A DNA stretch of 15,484 nt from the NCBI GenBank assembly GCA_937859005.1, contig CALLYR010000030.1, positions 1-15,484 of the forward strand, read 5' to 3'. Positions within the stretch are counted from its first letter, which is position 1. Every line of letters begins with the position of its first letter. Shown here piece by piece: positions 1 through 7,629 of this stretch. The stretch is from an uncultured Paracoccus sp. GTDB taxonomy: Bacteria; Pseudomonadota; Alphaproteobacteria; Rhodobacterales; Rhodobacteraceae. The notes below the pieces were generated by a model. It ran no database searches, had not been told where the DNA came from, and saw only the letters and a list, made by a program, of their open reading frames with translations. A program made the position numbers and the translations under genes.

Positions 1-146
1 GGGTTGATATAGACGTGGAAATGCCGGCCCGTGGGCAGGTGGTTCACCAGTTCGACCGCGCCGATTTCGACGATGCGGTCGCCCGTATCGGGATCGAAGC
101 CCGTGGTTTCGGTGTCCAGAACGATTTCGCGCAGGCTTTCACTCAT
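1..146 (-). CDS. dnaQ: DNA polymerase III epsilon subunit, N-terminal fragment
   Basis: This is the 5' end (48 codons) of the proofreading 3'-5' exonuclease subunit of the replicative DNA polymerase; the rest lies beyond the window start. The translation begins MSESLREIVLDTETTGFDPD and continues into DRIVEIGAVEL. The DTETTG stretch is the Exo I motif of the DEDD exonuclease family, with metal-binding Asp11 and Glu13. The ATG (complement of 144-146) overlaps the end of coaE by 8 nt (ATGAGTGA), which implies translational coupling. The order aroE-coaE-dnaQ is typical beside the alphaproteobacterial origin. Another DEDD exonuclease is possible from such a short piece, but the motif and neighbours make dnaQ very likely. 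Confidence 0.9.
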   Translation of the reverse strand, partial: MSESLREIVLDTETTGFDPDTGDRIVEIGAVELVNHLPTGRHFHVYIN

Positions 147-747
147 GACGGCGTCCTTCCAGGATGGCGGCGCAGATCGCCTCGACCGCTTGCCGGGCAG
201 TTTCGGGCGTGTCGGTCGGGATGATCCAGGTGGCGCGGGCGCGTTTGTCGGCGTCCGGCATCTGGCGGGACAGGATCATGTCCAGCGCCTCGGCCGTCAT
301 GCCGGGGCGGGCCAGGACGCGGGCGCGCTGGACCGCCGCCGGGGCGGACACCACCGCAGTGCCGTCCATCGCCGCATCGGCGCCGGTTTCAAACAGCAGG
401 GGGATGTCCAGCACCACGATGGGCGCCGCACGGTGGGCCTCGATGAAGGCGGCGCGGTCGGCCGCGACCAGCGGATGGACGATTCCTTCCAGCGTCGCAA
501 GCTGCTCGGGATTGTCCAGCAGCGTCTGTTTCAGGCGCGTGCGGTCCACATGAGGGCCATCGGGCCCCTGGGCGATGGCTTGGGGAAAGGCCGCGCCGAC
601 CAGACCCACTGCAAAACCGCCCGGCGCATACAGGCGATGGACCGCGGCATCCGCATCCCACACCGGATGGCCCAGTTGCGTGAAGATGGCGGCGGTGGCG
701 GTCTTGCCCATGCCGATACCGCCGGTCAGGCCCAGACGGAAGCTCAT
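139..747 (-). CDS. coaE: Dephospho-CoA kinase
   Basis: This is the last enzyme of coenzyme A synthesis: it phosphorylates the 3'-hydroxyl of the ribose of dephospho-CoA with ATP, in the cytosol. The 202-residue product has the usual family length (about 200). The P-loop GGIGMGKT is at residues 9-16, followed by the acidic DAD (31-33) that binds metal and substrate, VVLDIPLLFE (111-120) and the RQ of the lid region (161-162). The start ATG shares four bases (ATGA) with the stop of aroE, and its own stop overlaps dnaQ by 8 nt. The three genes are therefore almost certainly one transcript read away from the putative origin. Nothing is odd about the gene. Confidence 0.95.
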   Translation of the reverse strand: MSFRLGLTGGIGMGKTATAAIFTQLGHPVWDADAAVHRLYAPGGFAVGLVGAAFPQAIAQGPDGPHVDRTRLKQTLLDNPEQLATLEGIVHPLVAADRAAFIEAHRAAPIVVLDIPLLFETGADAAMDGTAVVSAPAAVQRARVLARPGMTAEALDMILSRQMPDADKRARATWIIPTDTPETARQAVEAICAAILEGRRHE

Positions 748-1598
748 GCCAGCACCGCCCGGCGCAGGCCGTCGTCAATCTCGGGGCGGACCCCGAACCA
801 GCGTTCGAACCCCGGCGCTGCCTGGTGCAGCAGCATCCCCAGCCCGTCCACGGTCCGGCAGCCCCGCGCCCGCGCCGCCAGCAGGAAGGGCGTGTCGAGC
901 GGCGCATAGACAAGATCCGTCACCAGCGCATCGGGCGACAGCGCGTCCAGGGAAAGGGACAATGCGGGCTTGCCCTGCATCCCCATCGAGGTCGCATTGA
1001 CCACCGTGGCCGCACCCTCCAGCATGCCGTCCACCTTTGCCCAGTCATGGACGACGACGCGGGCGCCGAATTCGGACCTGATCTGTTCGGCCCGCAGGCG
1101 GGTGCGGTTGGCGAGGCGCAGCTGAGGCACGCCGCATTCCAGAAGCGAGGCCACGACCGCCCGCGCCGCGCCCCCCGCCCCGATCACGGCTGCCGCCCCG
1201 GCCGCGGGGTCCCAGTCCGGGGCATGCTGGCGCAGATTGGCGATGAAGCCATAGCCGTCGGTATTGTCGGCATGGATGCGCCCGTCGGGACGAAAGATCA
1301 GCGTATTGGCCGCCCCGATCAGCGCCGCCCGGTCGGTGACGGAATCGGCCAACGCCAGGGCTGCCTCCTTGTGCGGGATGGTGACATTGGCGCCCACGAA
1401 GCCCGCCTTGGGCAGGCAGTGCAGGACCTGCCCCAGATCCCCCGGCGCCACCGGCAGCGGCACATAATGTCCCGCCAGCCCATAGCGGCGCAGCCAGTGC
1501 CCGTGCAGGCGGGGGGACCGGGAATGCGTGACGGGCCAGCCGATCACCCCGGCCAGGGGAATCCGGTCGTCTGGCGGAGTGGCAGGGAGATCGGTCAT
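744..1598 (-). CDS. aroE: Shikimate dehydrogenase (NADP+)
   Basis: It reduces 3-dehydroshikimate to shikimate in the pathway to aromatic amino acids. The 284-residue product shows the family signatures in order: shikimate-binding Ser26 and Ser28 in THSRSP, NVTIPHK with catalytic Lys77, Asn98 in GAANTL, and DNTDGYG (111-117) with catalytic Asp114. The Rossmann glycine loop GAGGAARA (140-147), the NADP-phosphate-contacting NRT (164-166) and the late NATSMGM stretch follow. It is the first gene of the leftward run and starts at the edge of the putative oriC, so its promoter should lie among the DnaA boxes. Only a weak purine stretch (GGGTAAG) precedes the ATG. The maf gene that sits beside aroE in Caulobacter is not present here. 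Confidence 0.95.
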   Translation of the reverse strand: MTDLPATPPDDRIPLAGVIGWPVTHSRSPRLHGHWLRRYGLAGHYVPLPVAPGDLGQVLHCLPKAGFVGANVTIPHKEAALALADSVTDRAALIGAANTLIFRPDGRIHADNTDGYGFIANLRQHAPDWDPAAGAAAVIGAGGAARAVVASLLECGVPQLRLANRTRLRAEQIRSEFGARVVVHDWAKVDGMLEGAATVVNATSMGMQGKPALSLSLDALSPDALVTDLVYAPLDTPFLLAARARGCRTVDGLGMLLHQAAPGFERWFGVRPEIDDGLRRAVLA

Positions 1599-1682
1599 GG
1601 GCTTACCCGGATGGAACAGGAACCACTCGATCCTAGCCCGCGGCGGCAGGGGACGAAACCCCGGCCCGAGGAATCCACGGCC

Positions 1683-1691
1683 TGTGGAAAA
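1683..1691 (-). promoter_or_regulatory. DnaA box (TTTTCCACA)
   Basis: The plus strand reads TGTGGAAAA; its complement differs from TTATCCACA at the third base only. It is the box nearest aroE. Confidence 0.6.
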
Positions 1692-1757
1692 CTCGGTTGA
1701 AAAACCTGCGCCGCACCTTGGGACTCCGAGGGGAACAATGCCCCCCTGGCACAGCGA

Positions 1758-1766
1758 TGTGGAAAA
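1758..1766 (-). promoter_or_regulatory. DnaA box (TTTTCCACA)
   Basis: Same 9-mer as the box at 1683. It directly abuts an opposite box, giving an 18-bp imperfect palindrome (1758-1775). Confidence 0.65.
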
Positions 1767-1775
1767 TTATCCAGA
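1767..1775 (+). promoter_or_regulatory. DnaA box (TTATCCAGA)
   Basis: One mismatch (eighth base) to TTATCCACA. It lies head to head with the box at 1758-1766. Confidence 0.6.
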
Positions 1776-1797
1776 ACATTCAAGGAACCGCGGCCAT

Positions 1798-1806
1798 TCA
1801 TCCACA
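1798..1806 (+). promoter_or_regulatory. DnaA box (TCATCCACA)
   Basis: One mismatch (second base) to TTATCCACA. The core ATCCACA is intact. Confidence 0.6.
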
Positions 1807-1839
1807 GGTTCACAACCCTTCCCCGTCTCTTCGACAGCC

Positions 1840-1848
1840 TGTGGACAA
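1840..1848 (-). promoter_or_regulatory. DnaA box (TTGTCCACA)
   Basis: The plus strand reads TGTGGACAA; the complement has one mismatch (third base) to TTATCCACA. Confidence 0.6.
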
Positions 1849-1878
1849 CCGCTGTTGGCCACCGCTTGGGACAAGGAT

Positions 1879-1887
1879 TTATCAACA
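1879..1887 (+). promoter_or_regulatory. DnaA box (TTATCAACA)
   Basis: One mismatch (sixth base) to TTATCCACA. It is the last good match before hemJ; only weaker matches follow (for example TTATCTGTT at 2034). Confidence 0.5.
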
Positions 1888-2075
1888 GGGAATCGCCTTG
1901 AAAGATATGGGATTCGCCGGTTTGTCCCGACCGTTTTCCCCTGATTGCCAACATGGGCGGAAAACGGGGATGAATGACGGCGAAGCGGTGCAATCCGCAT
2001 GTGCACAGGCCCATCTGCCACATCTTCCCTTTCTTATCTGTTCCATAGAATAAGAGGCGTGAGACGGAGTGCGCG

Positions 2076-2522
2076 ATGACCGACCTGCTGGCGACGTGGT
2101 ATCCTTGGATCAGGGCGTTCCACGTCATGGCCGTGATTTCCTGGATGGCGGGGCTGTTCTATCTGCCCAGGCTGTTCGTCTATCATGCCGAACGCGGCCG
2201 GGCGGGGGCGGAGCCGGCCGAAAGCTTCGTCATCATGGAACACAAGCTTCTGCGGCTGATCATGAACCCGGCGATGATGGCCACCTGGGTGGCGGGTCTG
2301 GCGCTGGTCTTCACCCCCGGTATCGTGGACTGGTCGATGGTGTGGCCCTGGACCAAGGCGGCGGCGGTGCTGGCGATGACCTGGTTTCATCACGCGCTGG
2401 TCTGGGAATGGCGGGCGCTGCGCGATGGCGGGGGCAGGACGGGGCGCAGCTATCGGCTGATGAACGAGATCCCGACGCTGCTGATGATGGTGATCGTCGC
2501 CTCGGTGATCGTGAAGTTCTGA
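2076..2522 (+). CDS. hemJ: Protoporphyrinogen IX oxidase, HemJ type
   Basis: This is a 148-residue inner-membrane protein of the HemJ (formerly UPF0093) family, which oxidises protoporphyrinogen IX to protoporphyrin IX, the step before iron insertion in haem synthesis. About four hydrophobic helices are visible, roughly at residues 12-32, 60-80, 92-112 and 132-147. The first carries the family motif around WIRAFHVMAVISWMAG with His16, and the third starts at PWTK with Lys94. This His/Lys pair matches residues reported as essential in HemJ. The ATG has a purine-rich site (ACGGAG) 7 nt upstream. It is the first gene rightward of the putative origin, 126 bp before rho. It could be a generic CopD-like membrane protein, but length and motifs favour HemJ. 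Confidence 0.85.
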   Translation: MTDLLATWYPWIRAFHVMAVISWMAGLFYLPRLFVYHAERGRAGAEPAESFVIMEHKLLRLIMNPAMMATWVAGLALVFTPGIVDWSMVWPWTKAAAVLAMTWFHHALVWEWRALRDGGGRTGRSYRLMNEIPTLLMMVIVASVIVKF

Positions 2523-2530
2523 GGGCGGCG

Positions 2531-2559
2531 TTGACTCGCGCGGGCCGATGACCTACTTG
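2531..2559 (+). promoter_or_regulatory. Possible rho promoter
   Basis: In the 126-bp hemJ-rho gap a TTGACT -35 element (2531-2536) is followed 17 bp later by TACTTG, a poor -10. It would give an untranslated leader of roughly 80 nt before rho, a gene that represses itself in other bacteria. The weak -10 makes this tentative. Nothing else stands out in the gap. Confidence 0.25.
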
Positions 2560-2648
2560 CCCCGGTGCACGCCGTCCGGCGGGCATTCTTCCGACATTCG
2601 AATCGCCGTCCCGCCCCTGATGGCGCGGTTCGGGCGCAAGGTGATCCG

Positions 2649-3920
<1,272 letters not shown>

Positions 3921-3927
3921 GGATGGG

Positions 3928-5181
3928 ATGCCGACCATCTTTGCCGAGGCGACCCCGCCAGGGCGCGGCGGCGTATCCGTCGTCCGCCTGAGCGGACCGG
4001 ACGCGCGTGCCATTGGCGAAGCCCTGGCCGGACCCCTGCCCGAGCCGCGCCGGGCCGAGTTGCGCCAACTGCGCGACGGTGGCGATCTGATTGATCAGGC
4101 ACTGGTCATTCGTTTCGGCGAAGGATCAAGCTTTACCGGCGAAGCGGTGGTCGAGTTCCAGTTGCATGGGGCGCCGGTCGTGGTGCGCCGGTTGGAACGG
4201 GCGCTGCTGGTCCGAGGCGCGCGCCGGGCCGAAGCCGGCGAATTCACGCGCCGAGGTTTTCTGAACGGACGCATCGCGCTGAGTGAGGCCGAAGGTCTGG
4301 CCGATCTGTTGTCGGCGGAAACCGAGGCGCAGCGGCGGCAGGCGATGAGGGTTGCCTCGGGCGATCTGGCCCGTTGGGGCGAGAGCCTGCGAAGCCAGTT
4401 GATCCGTGCAGGCGCCTTGATCGAGGCATCGCTGGATTTCGCCGACGAGGACGTACCCGAGGAGGTGCCGGCCGAGGTCTTCTCGATTCTGGTGCAGGTC
4501 CGGGAGGAGATGGCGGCGATGCTGCGGGGCTATCCTGCTGCCGAACGGCTACGCCGTGGCTTCGAGGTGGCGATTGTGGGGCCGCCGAATGCGGGAAAGT
4601 CCTCACTGCTCAACCGGATTGCACAGCGGGATGTCGCGCTGGTCAGTGACATTGCGGGGACCACTCGCGACGTGATCGAACTGCACACCGATCTGGGCGG
4701 TCTGGCAGTGACATTCCTGGACACCGCTGGGCTGCGTGAGGCCCAGGACAGCGTGGAACGGATGGGCGTCGAACGCGCACGTGCCCGCGCGGAAGCCGCC
4801 GATCTGCGGCTGCATCTGTCCAGTGACGGCAGCGTGGACGAGACAGTCTGGCGCGCGGGCGACTTGACGGTTCGAAGCAAGAGCGATCTGCGACCGGGGG
4901 ATGTATCCGCGGTAACCGGTGAGGGGATCACCGGATTGCTGAAGCGGGTGCAGGAGATCCTGCAATCGCGCGTGGAAGGCTCGGGTCTTTTGGCCCGGCA
5001 GCGTCAGGCCGAAGCCGTTGAACGCGCCATCCACGCCCTGAATGTCTTTCCCGATTTCCCGCCCGAGATTCTGGCCGAGGCGATCCGGCAGGCGGCACAG
5101 GGATTGGCCGAACTGGTTGGCCGAATCGGTGCCGATGACTATCTGGATGAGGTCTTTTCGAGTTTCTGCATCGGCAAGTAG
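3928..5181 (+). CDS. mnmE: tRNA uridine-5-carboxymethylaminomethyl modification GTPase MnmE
   Basis: With MnmG it installs the (carboxymethyl)aminomethyl group on U34 of certain tRNAs. The 417-residue protein is about 37 shorter than E. coli MnmE (454). It opens with the tetrahydrofolate-binding N-domain (TIFAEATPPGRGGVSVVRLSG, 3-23). The helical domain carries an inserted G domain: G1 GPPNAGKS (218-225), K-loop region DIAGTTRD (241-248), G3 DTAGLR (265-270). It ends in the diagnostic FCIGK (413-417) with catalytic Cys414. The G4 motif, normally NKxD, reads SKSD (317-320), and the stretch before it looks compact, which accounts for part of the shorter length. mnmG starts one base after the stop, so the two partner subunits are likely co-translated. 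Confidence 0.95.
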   Translation: MPTIFAEATPPGRGGVSVVRLSGPDARAIGEALAGPLPEPRRAELRQLRDGGDLIDQALVIRFGEGSSFTGEAVVEFQLHGAPVVVRRLERALLVRGARRAEAGEFTRRGFLNGRIALSEAEGLADLLSAETEAQRRQAMRVASGDLARWGESLRSQLIRAGALIEASLDFADEDVPEEVPAEVFSILVQVREEMAAMLRGYPAAERLRRGFEVAIVGPPNAGKSSLLNRIAQRDVALVSDIAGTTRDVIELHTDLGGLAVTFLDTAGLREAQDSVERMGVERARARAEAADLRLHLSSDGSVDETVWRAGDLTVRSKSDLRPGDVSAVTGEGITGLLKRVQEILQSRVEGSGLLARQRQAEAVERAIHALNVFPDFPPEILAEAIRQAAQGLAELVGRIGADDYLDEVFSSFCIGK

Positions 5182-5182
5182 G

Positions 5183-7048
5183 ATGCTTCACGTGAAACAA
5201 TTCGATGTCGTCGTGATTGGCGCCGGGCATGCGGGTCTGGAAGCCGCCTGTGCTGCCGCCCGCATGGGCGTGTCTGCGGCGTTGGTCACATTGCGCGCTG
5301 ACGATGCCGGCGCCATGTCTTGCAACCCCGCGATCGGAGGATTGGGCAAAGGTCATCTGGTCCGCGAAATCGATGCGCTGGACGGAGTCATGGGGCGACT
5401 TGCGGATGCGGCCGGTATCCAGTTCCGTCTTTTGAACCGCCGCAAGGGTCCGGCCGTTCAGGGTCCCCGCGCGCAGGCAGACCGCGGCCTTTATCGGCAG
5501 GCAGCGGCGGCGGAGATCGCGATCACCTCGGGACTGTCCCTGATCATTGACGAAGTTGAGTCACTCTTGAGGGACGGCAGCCGCATCCGCGGCATTCGTC
5601 TGGCGGATGGAACGGAACTGATTGCGTCTTGCGTGATCGTTACCACCGGCACTTTCCTGAACGGCGTTATCCATATCGGTGATGTATCGCGTCCCGCAGG
5701 CCGCTGGGGCGCGGAACAGTCCAGTGGTCTTGCCGGCGCGCTGCTGGATCTGCAGTTGCCGCTGGGGCGGCTCAAGACCGGAACTCCGCCGCGTCTCGCA
5801 CGTGCCAGCATCGACTGGGACAGCCTGGAACAGCAGCCGGGCGACGAGAAGCCCGTCATGATGTCGTTCCTGAATGCTGCCCCGGTGGCGCCTCAGGTCG
5901 CCTGTGCCATCACCCATACCAATGCGCGTACACATGACATTATCCGGGATAATCTGGCTCGGTCCGCCATGTACGGTGGCCGGATCGGCGGGGTGGGGCC
6001 ACGTTATTGTCCGTCGATCGAAGACAAGATCGTCCGCTTTGCCGACAAGGACTCGCATCAGGTCTTTCTGGAACCGGAAGGTCATGACAACGAACTGGTT
6101 TATCCGAACGGCATTTCGACCTCGCTTCCGGCCGATGTGCAACTGGCTTATGTTCGCAGCATGCGGGGGTTGGAACAGGGGGAAATCGTCCAGCCCGGCT
6201 ATGCGGTCGAATACGACTATATCGACCCTCGCGCCCTGCAGCCTACTTTGGAAACCCGCTGTATTGCGGGCCTCTATCTTGCCGGGCAGATCAACGGCAC
6301 GACAGGCTATGAGGAAGCTGCGGCCCAAGGGCTGGTCGCTGGCCTGAACGCCGCGCGCCGCGTGCTGCAGACCGATCCTGTAATCTTCAGCCGCACCGAC
6401 AGCTATATCGGCGTGATGATCGATGATCTGGTGACGCGGGGCGTCAGCGAGCCTTATCGCATGTTCACCTCGCGCGCCGAATTCCGGCTGTCACTGCGTA
6501 TCGACAACGCCGACCGACGGCTGACCCCCTTGGGTATCGAACTGGGCTGCGTCGGCCGGGAACGTGCCCGGCAATTCGCCGACAAGTTGAATCGCTTCAC
6601 CCGCCTCCGGCTGGCGACTCAAACTGCGACCTTCACGCCCACCGAATTGGCGCGACAGGGTATGGCGGTGCGGCAGGATGGTCAGACGCGCAGTCTTTTT
6701 GCGCTGATGGGCTCCGGACTGGACATCCAGCCGCTCCTGAAGATCCTGCCCGCCGAGATGCGCGCAGACAGGGATAGCCTTGAACTGGTGTGCAACGATG
6801 CGATGTACGACCAGTTCACCACCCGGCAGGCGCGCGACGCAGAAGAGCTACGCCGACAGGAACGGCTGGCGATCCCCGCCGAACTTTGCTTTGACGGCAT
6901 TCCAGGTTTGTCCGCTGAACTGCAGGTCAAGCTCTCGGCGCAGCGACCCCGCAGCATTGCCGAAGCCGCTCGCATCGAAGGCATGACCCCCGCCGCGCTG
7001 ACGCTGTTGATTGCACAGCTGCGACGTCATGCGGTGAATGCAGCATGA
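5183..7048 (+). CDS. mnmG: tRNA uridine-5-carboxymethylaminomethyl modification enzyme MnmG (GidA)
   Basis: This is the FAD-dependent partner of MnmE. The 621-residue length agrees with the family (E. coli 629). The dinucleotide-binding loop GAGHAG is at 13-18, then SCNPAIGG (46-53) with conserved Cys47, GPAVQGPRAQADR (89-101), and the second FAD motif LYLAGQINGTTGYEEAAAQG near 364-383. The C-terminal helical domain that contacts MnmE includes RSIAEAARIEGMTP. The frame is open for 47 codons further upstream, inside mnmE. I chose the ATG at 5183 because the protein then starts MLHVKQFDVVVIG, as in relatives, one base after the mnmE stop. Codons 1-6 contain a parS-like site. The stop overlaps the rsmG start (ATGA). 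Confidence 0.96.
   Translation: MLHVKQFDVVVIGAGHAGLEAACAAARMGVSAALVTLRADDAGAMSCNPAIGGLGKGHLVREIDALDGVMGRLADAAGIQFRLLNRRKGPAVQGPRAQADRGLYRQAAAAEIAITSGLSLIIDEVESLLRDGSRIRGIRLADGTELIASCVIVTTGTFLNGVIHIGDVSRPAGRWGAEQSSGLAGALLDLQLPLGRLKTGTPPRLARASIDWDSLEQQPGDEKPVMMSFLNAAPVAPQVACAITHTNARTHDIIRDNLARSAMYGGRIGGVGPRYCPSIEDKIVRFADKDSHQVFLEPEGHDNELVYPNGISTSLPADVQLAYVRSMRGLEQGEIVQPGYAVEYDYIDPRALQPTLETRCIAGLYLAGQINGTTGYEEAAAQGLVAGLNAARRVLQTDPVIFSRTDSYIGVMIDDLVTRGVSEPYRMFTSRAEFRLSLRIDNADRRLTPLGIELGCVGRERARQFADKLNRFTRLRLATQTATFTPTELARQGMAVRQDGQTRSLFALMGSGLDIQPLLKILPAEMRADRDSLELVCNDAMYDQFTTRQARDAEELRRQERLAIPAELCFDGIPGLSAELQVKLSAQRPRSIAEAARIEGMTPAALTLLIAQLRRHAVNAA
5184..5199. promoter_or_regulatory. parS: parS site 1 (ParB binding), inside the mnmG start
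   Basis: TGCTTCACGTGAAACA matches the widely conserved bacterial parS TGTTTCACGTGAAACA at 15 of 16 bases. It begins at the second base of the mnmG ATG and encodes MLHVKQ. parB lies 3.2 kb downstream. Confidence 0.85.
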
Positions 7049-7629
7049 CTGCTTCACGTGAAGCAGAGCAGTTGACCGCCTATGCCGAGTTGATCCGCAA
7101 ATGGAATCCAGCCATCAACCTTGTCTCGCCGAACAGTCTGGCTGAACTGGAAACCCGCCATATAGCCGACAGCCGGCAACTGGCCTGTATCGCGTCGGGC
7201 GCGCAGGGAAGCTGGCTCGATATCGGCAGTGGCGGAGGACTGCCGGGTATCGTCGTGGCGATCCAGCGGCCGGACCTGTCAGTCACGCTGCTGGATTCGG
7301 ATGCCCGCAAGATTGCGTTCCTGCGTACGGCCATCCGCACGCTTGCATTGGGAAACTGCCGCGCAATATCGGGCCGGATCGAAAGCTCGGCCCCGGCGCA
7401 CGCCCAAAATCTCAGCGCGCGTGCGCTTGCTCCTCTGGACCGGCTCATGCCATACGTCCAGCGGCATCTGGCAAAGGACGGGACGGCCTGGTTGATGAAG
7501 GGACGCAACTGGCAGCAGGAAATCGCTTCGGCGCAGCACGGATGGGACTTTCATGTCACGGCCCATTCCAGTCTCACCGATCCCGAAGCCGCCATACTCG
7601 AAATTCGGGAACTGGAGCGCCATGATTGA
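7045..7629 (+). CDS. rsmG: 16S rRNA (guanine-527-N7)-methyltransferase
   Basis: It methylates N7 of G527 in 16S rRNA; loss of this enzyme gives low-level streptomycin resistance in other bacteria. The 194-residue product is slightly shorter than E. coli RsmG (207). It contains the typical early stretch KWNPAINLVSP (19-29), the S-adenosylmethionine loop DIGSGGGLPG (59-68), the acidic LLDSDARKIAFLR strand end (82-94), and the conserved SARALAPLD (124-132). Its ATG overlaps the mnmG stop by four bases, and its stop overlaps the parA start by 8 nt (ATGATTGA). Codons 2-7 lie over a second parS-like palindrome, so the N-terminus MTASREA is constrained at DNA level as well. Confidence 0.95.
   Translation: MTASREAEQLTAYAELIRKWNPAINLVSPNSLAELETRHIADSRQLACIASGAQGSWLDIGSGGGLPGIVVAIQRPDLSVTLLDSDARKIAFLRTAIRTLALGNCRAISGRIESSAPAHAQNLSARALAPLDRLMPYVQRHLAKDGTAWLMKGRNWQQEIASAQHGWDFHVTAHSSLTDPEAAILEIRELERHD
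7050..7065. promoter_or_regulatory. parS: parS site 2 (ParB binding), inside the rsmG start
   Basis: TGCTTCACGTGAAGCA is a perfect 16-bp palindrome with two symmetric changes (third and fourteenth bases) from the parS consensus. It is read in a different frame from site 1 and encodes the region TASREA of RsmG. Confidence 0.82.

Larger units (their letters stand above)
1599..2075. other. oriC: Probable chromosomal replication origin (oriC)
   Basis: This 477-bp stretch between divergent aroE and hemJ has no convincing gene; the frames open across it carry no recognisable protein. It holds six 9-mers within one base of the DnaA box TTATCCACA, between 1683 and 1887, on both strands. Two of them (1758-1775) sit head to head. 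It also contains A/T-richer stretches (about 1756-1790 and 2025-2055) in an otherwise GC-rich window. Genes on both sides point away from it. The flanks (aroE-coaE-dnaQ; rho-mnmE-mnmG-rsmG-parAB) match the neighbourhood of the Caulobacter origin. I saw no clear unwinding element, and strand-skew was not computed, so the exact borders are uncertain. The promoters of aroE and hemJ must also lie here. Confidence 0.75.

Noticed and set aside
1528..2128. Open frames of 84-177 codons on both strands across the 1599-2075 gap
   Set aside because: Low-complexity translations with no known motif, mutually overlapping and running into aroE or hemJ; the DnaA boxes explain the region better.
2565..2648. 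An N-terminal extension of Rho from an upstream ATG
   Set aside because: The extra 28 residues are Arg/Pro-rich and unlike Rho; the conserved protein starts at 2649.
4778..4783. CACGTG core inside mnmE as a further parS site
   Set aside because: Its flanks (GCGCACGTGCCC) do not match the parS arms.
5799..5804. CACGTG core inside mnmG as a further parS site
   Set aside because: The flanks (CTCGCACGTGCCAG) lack the TTCACGTGAA arms.
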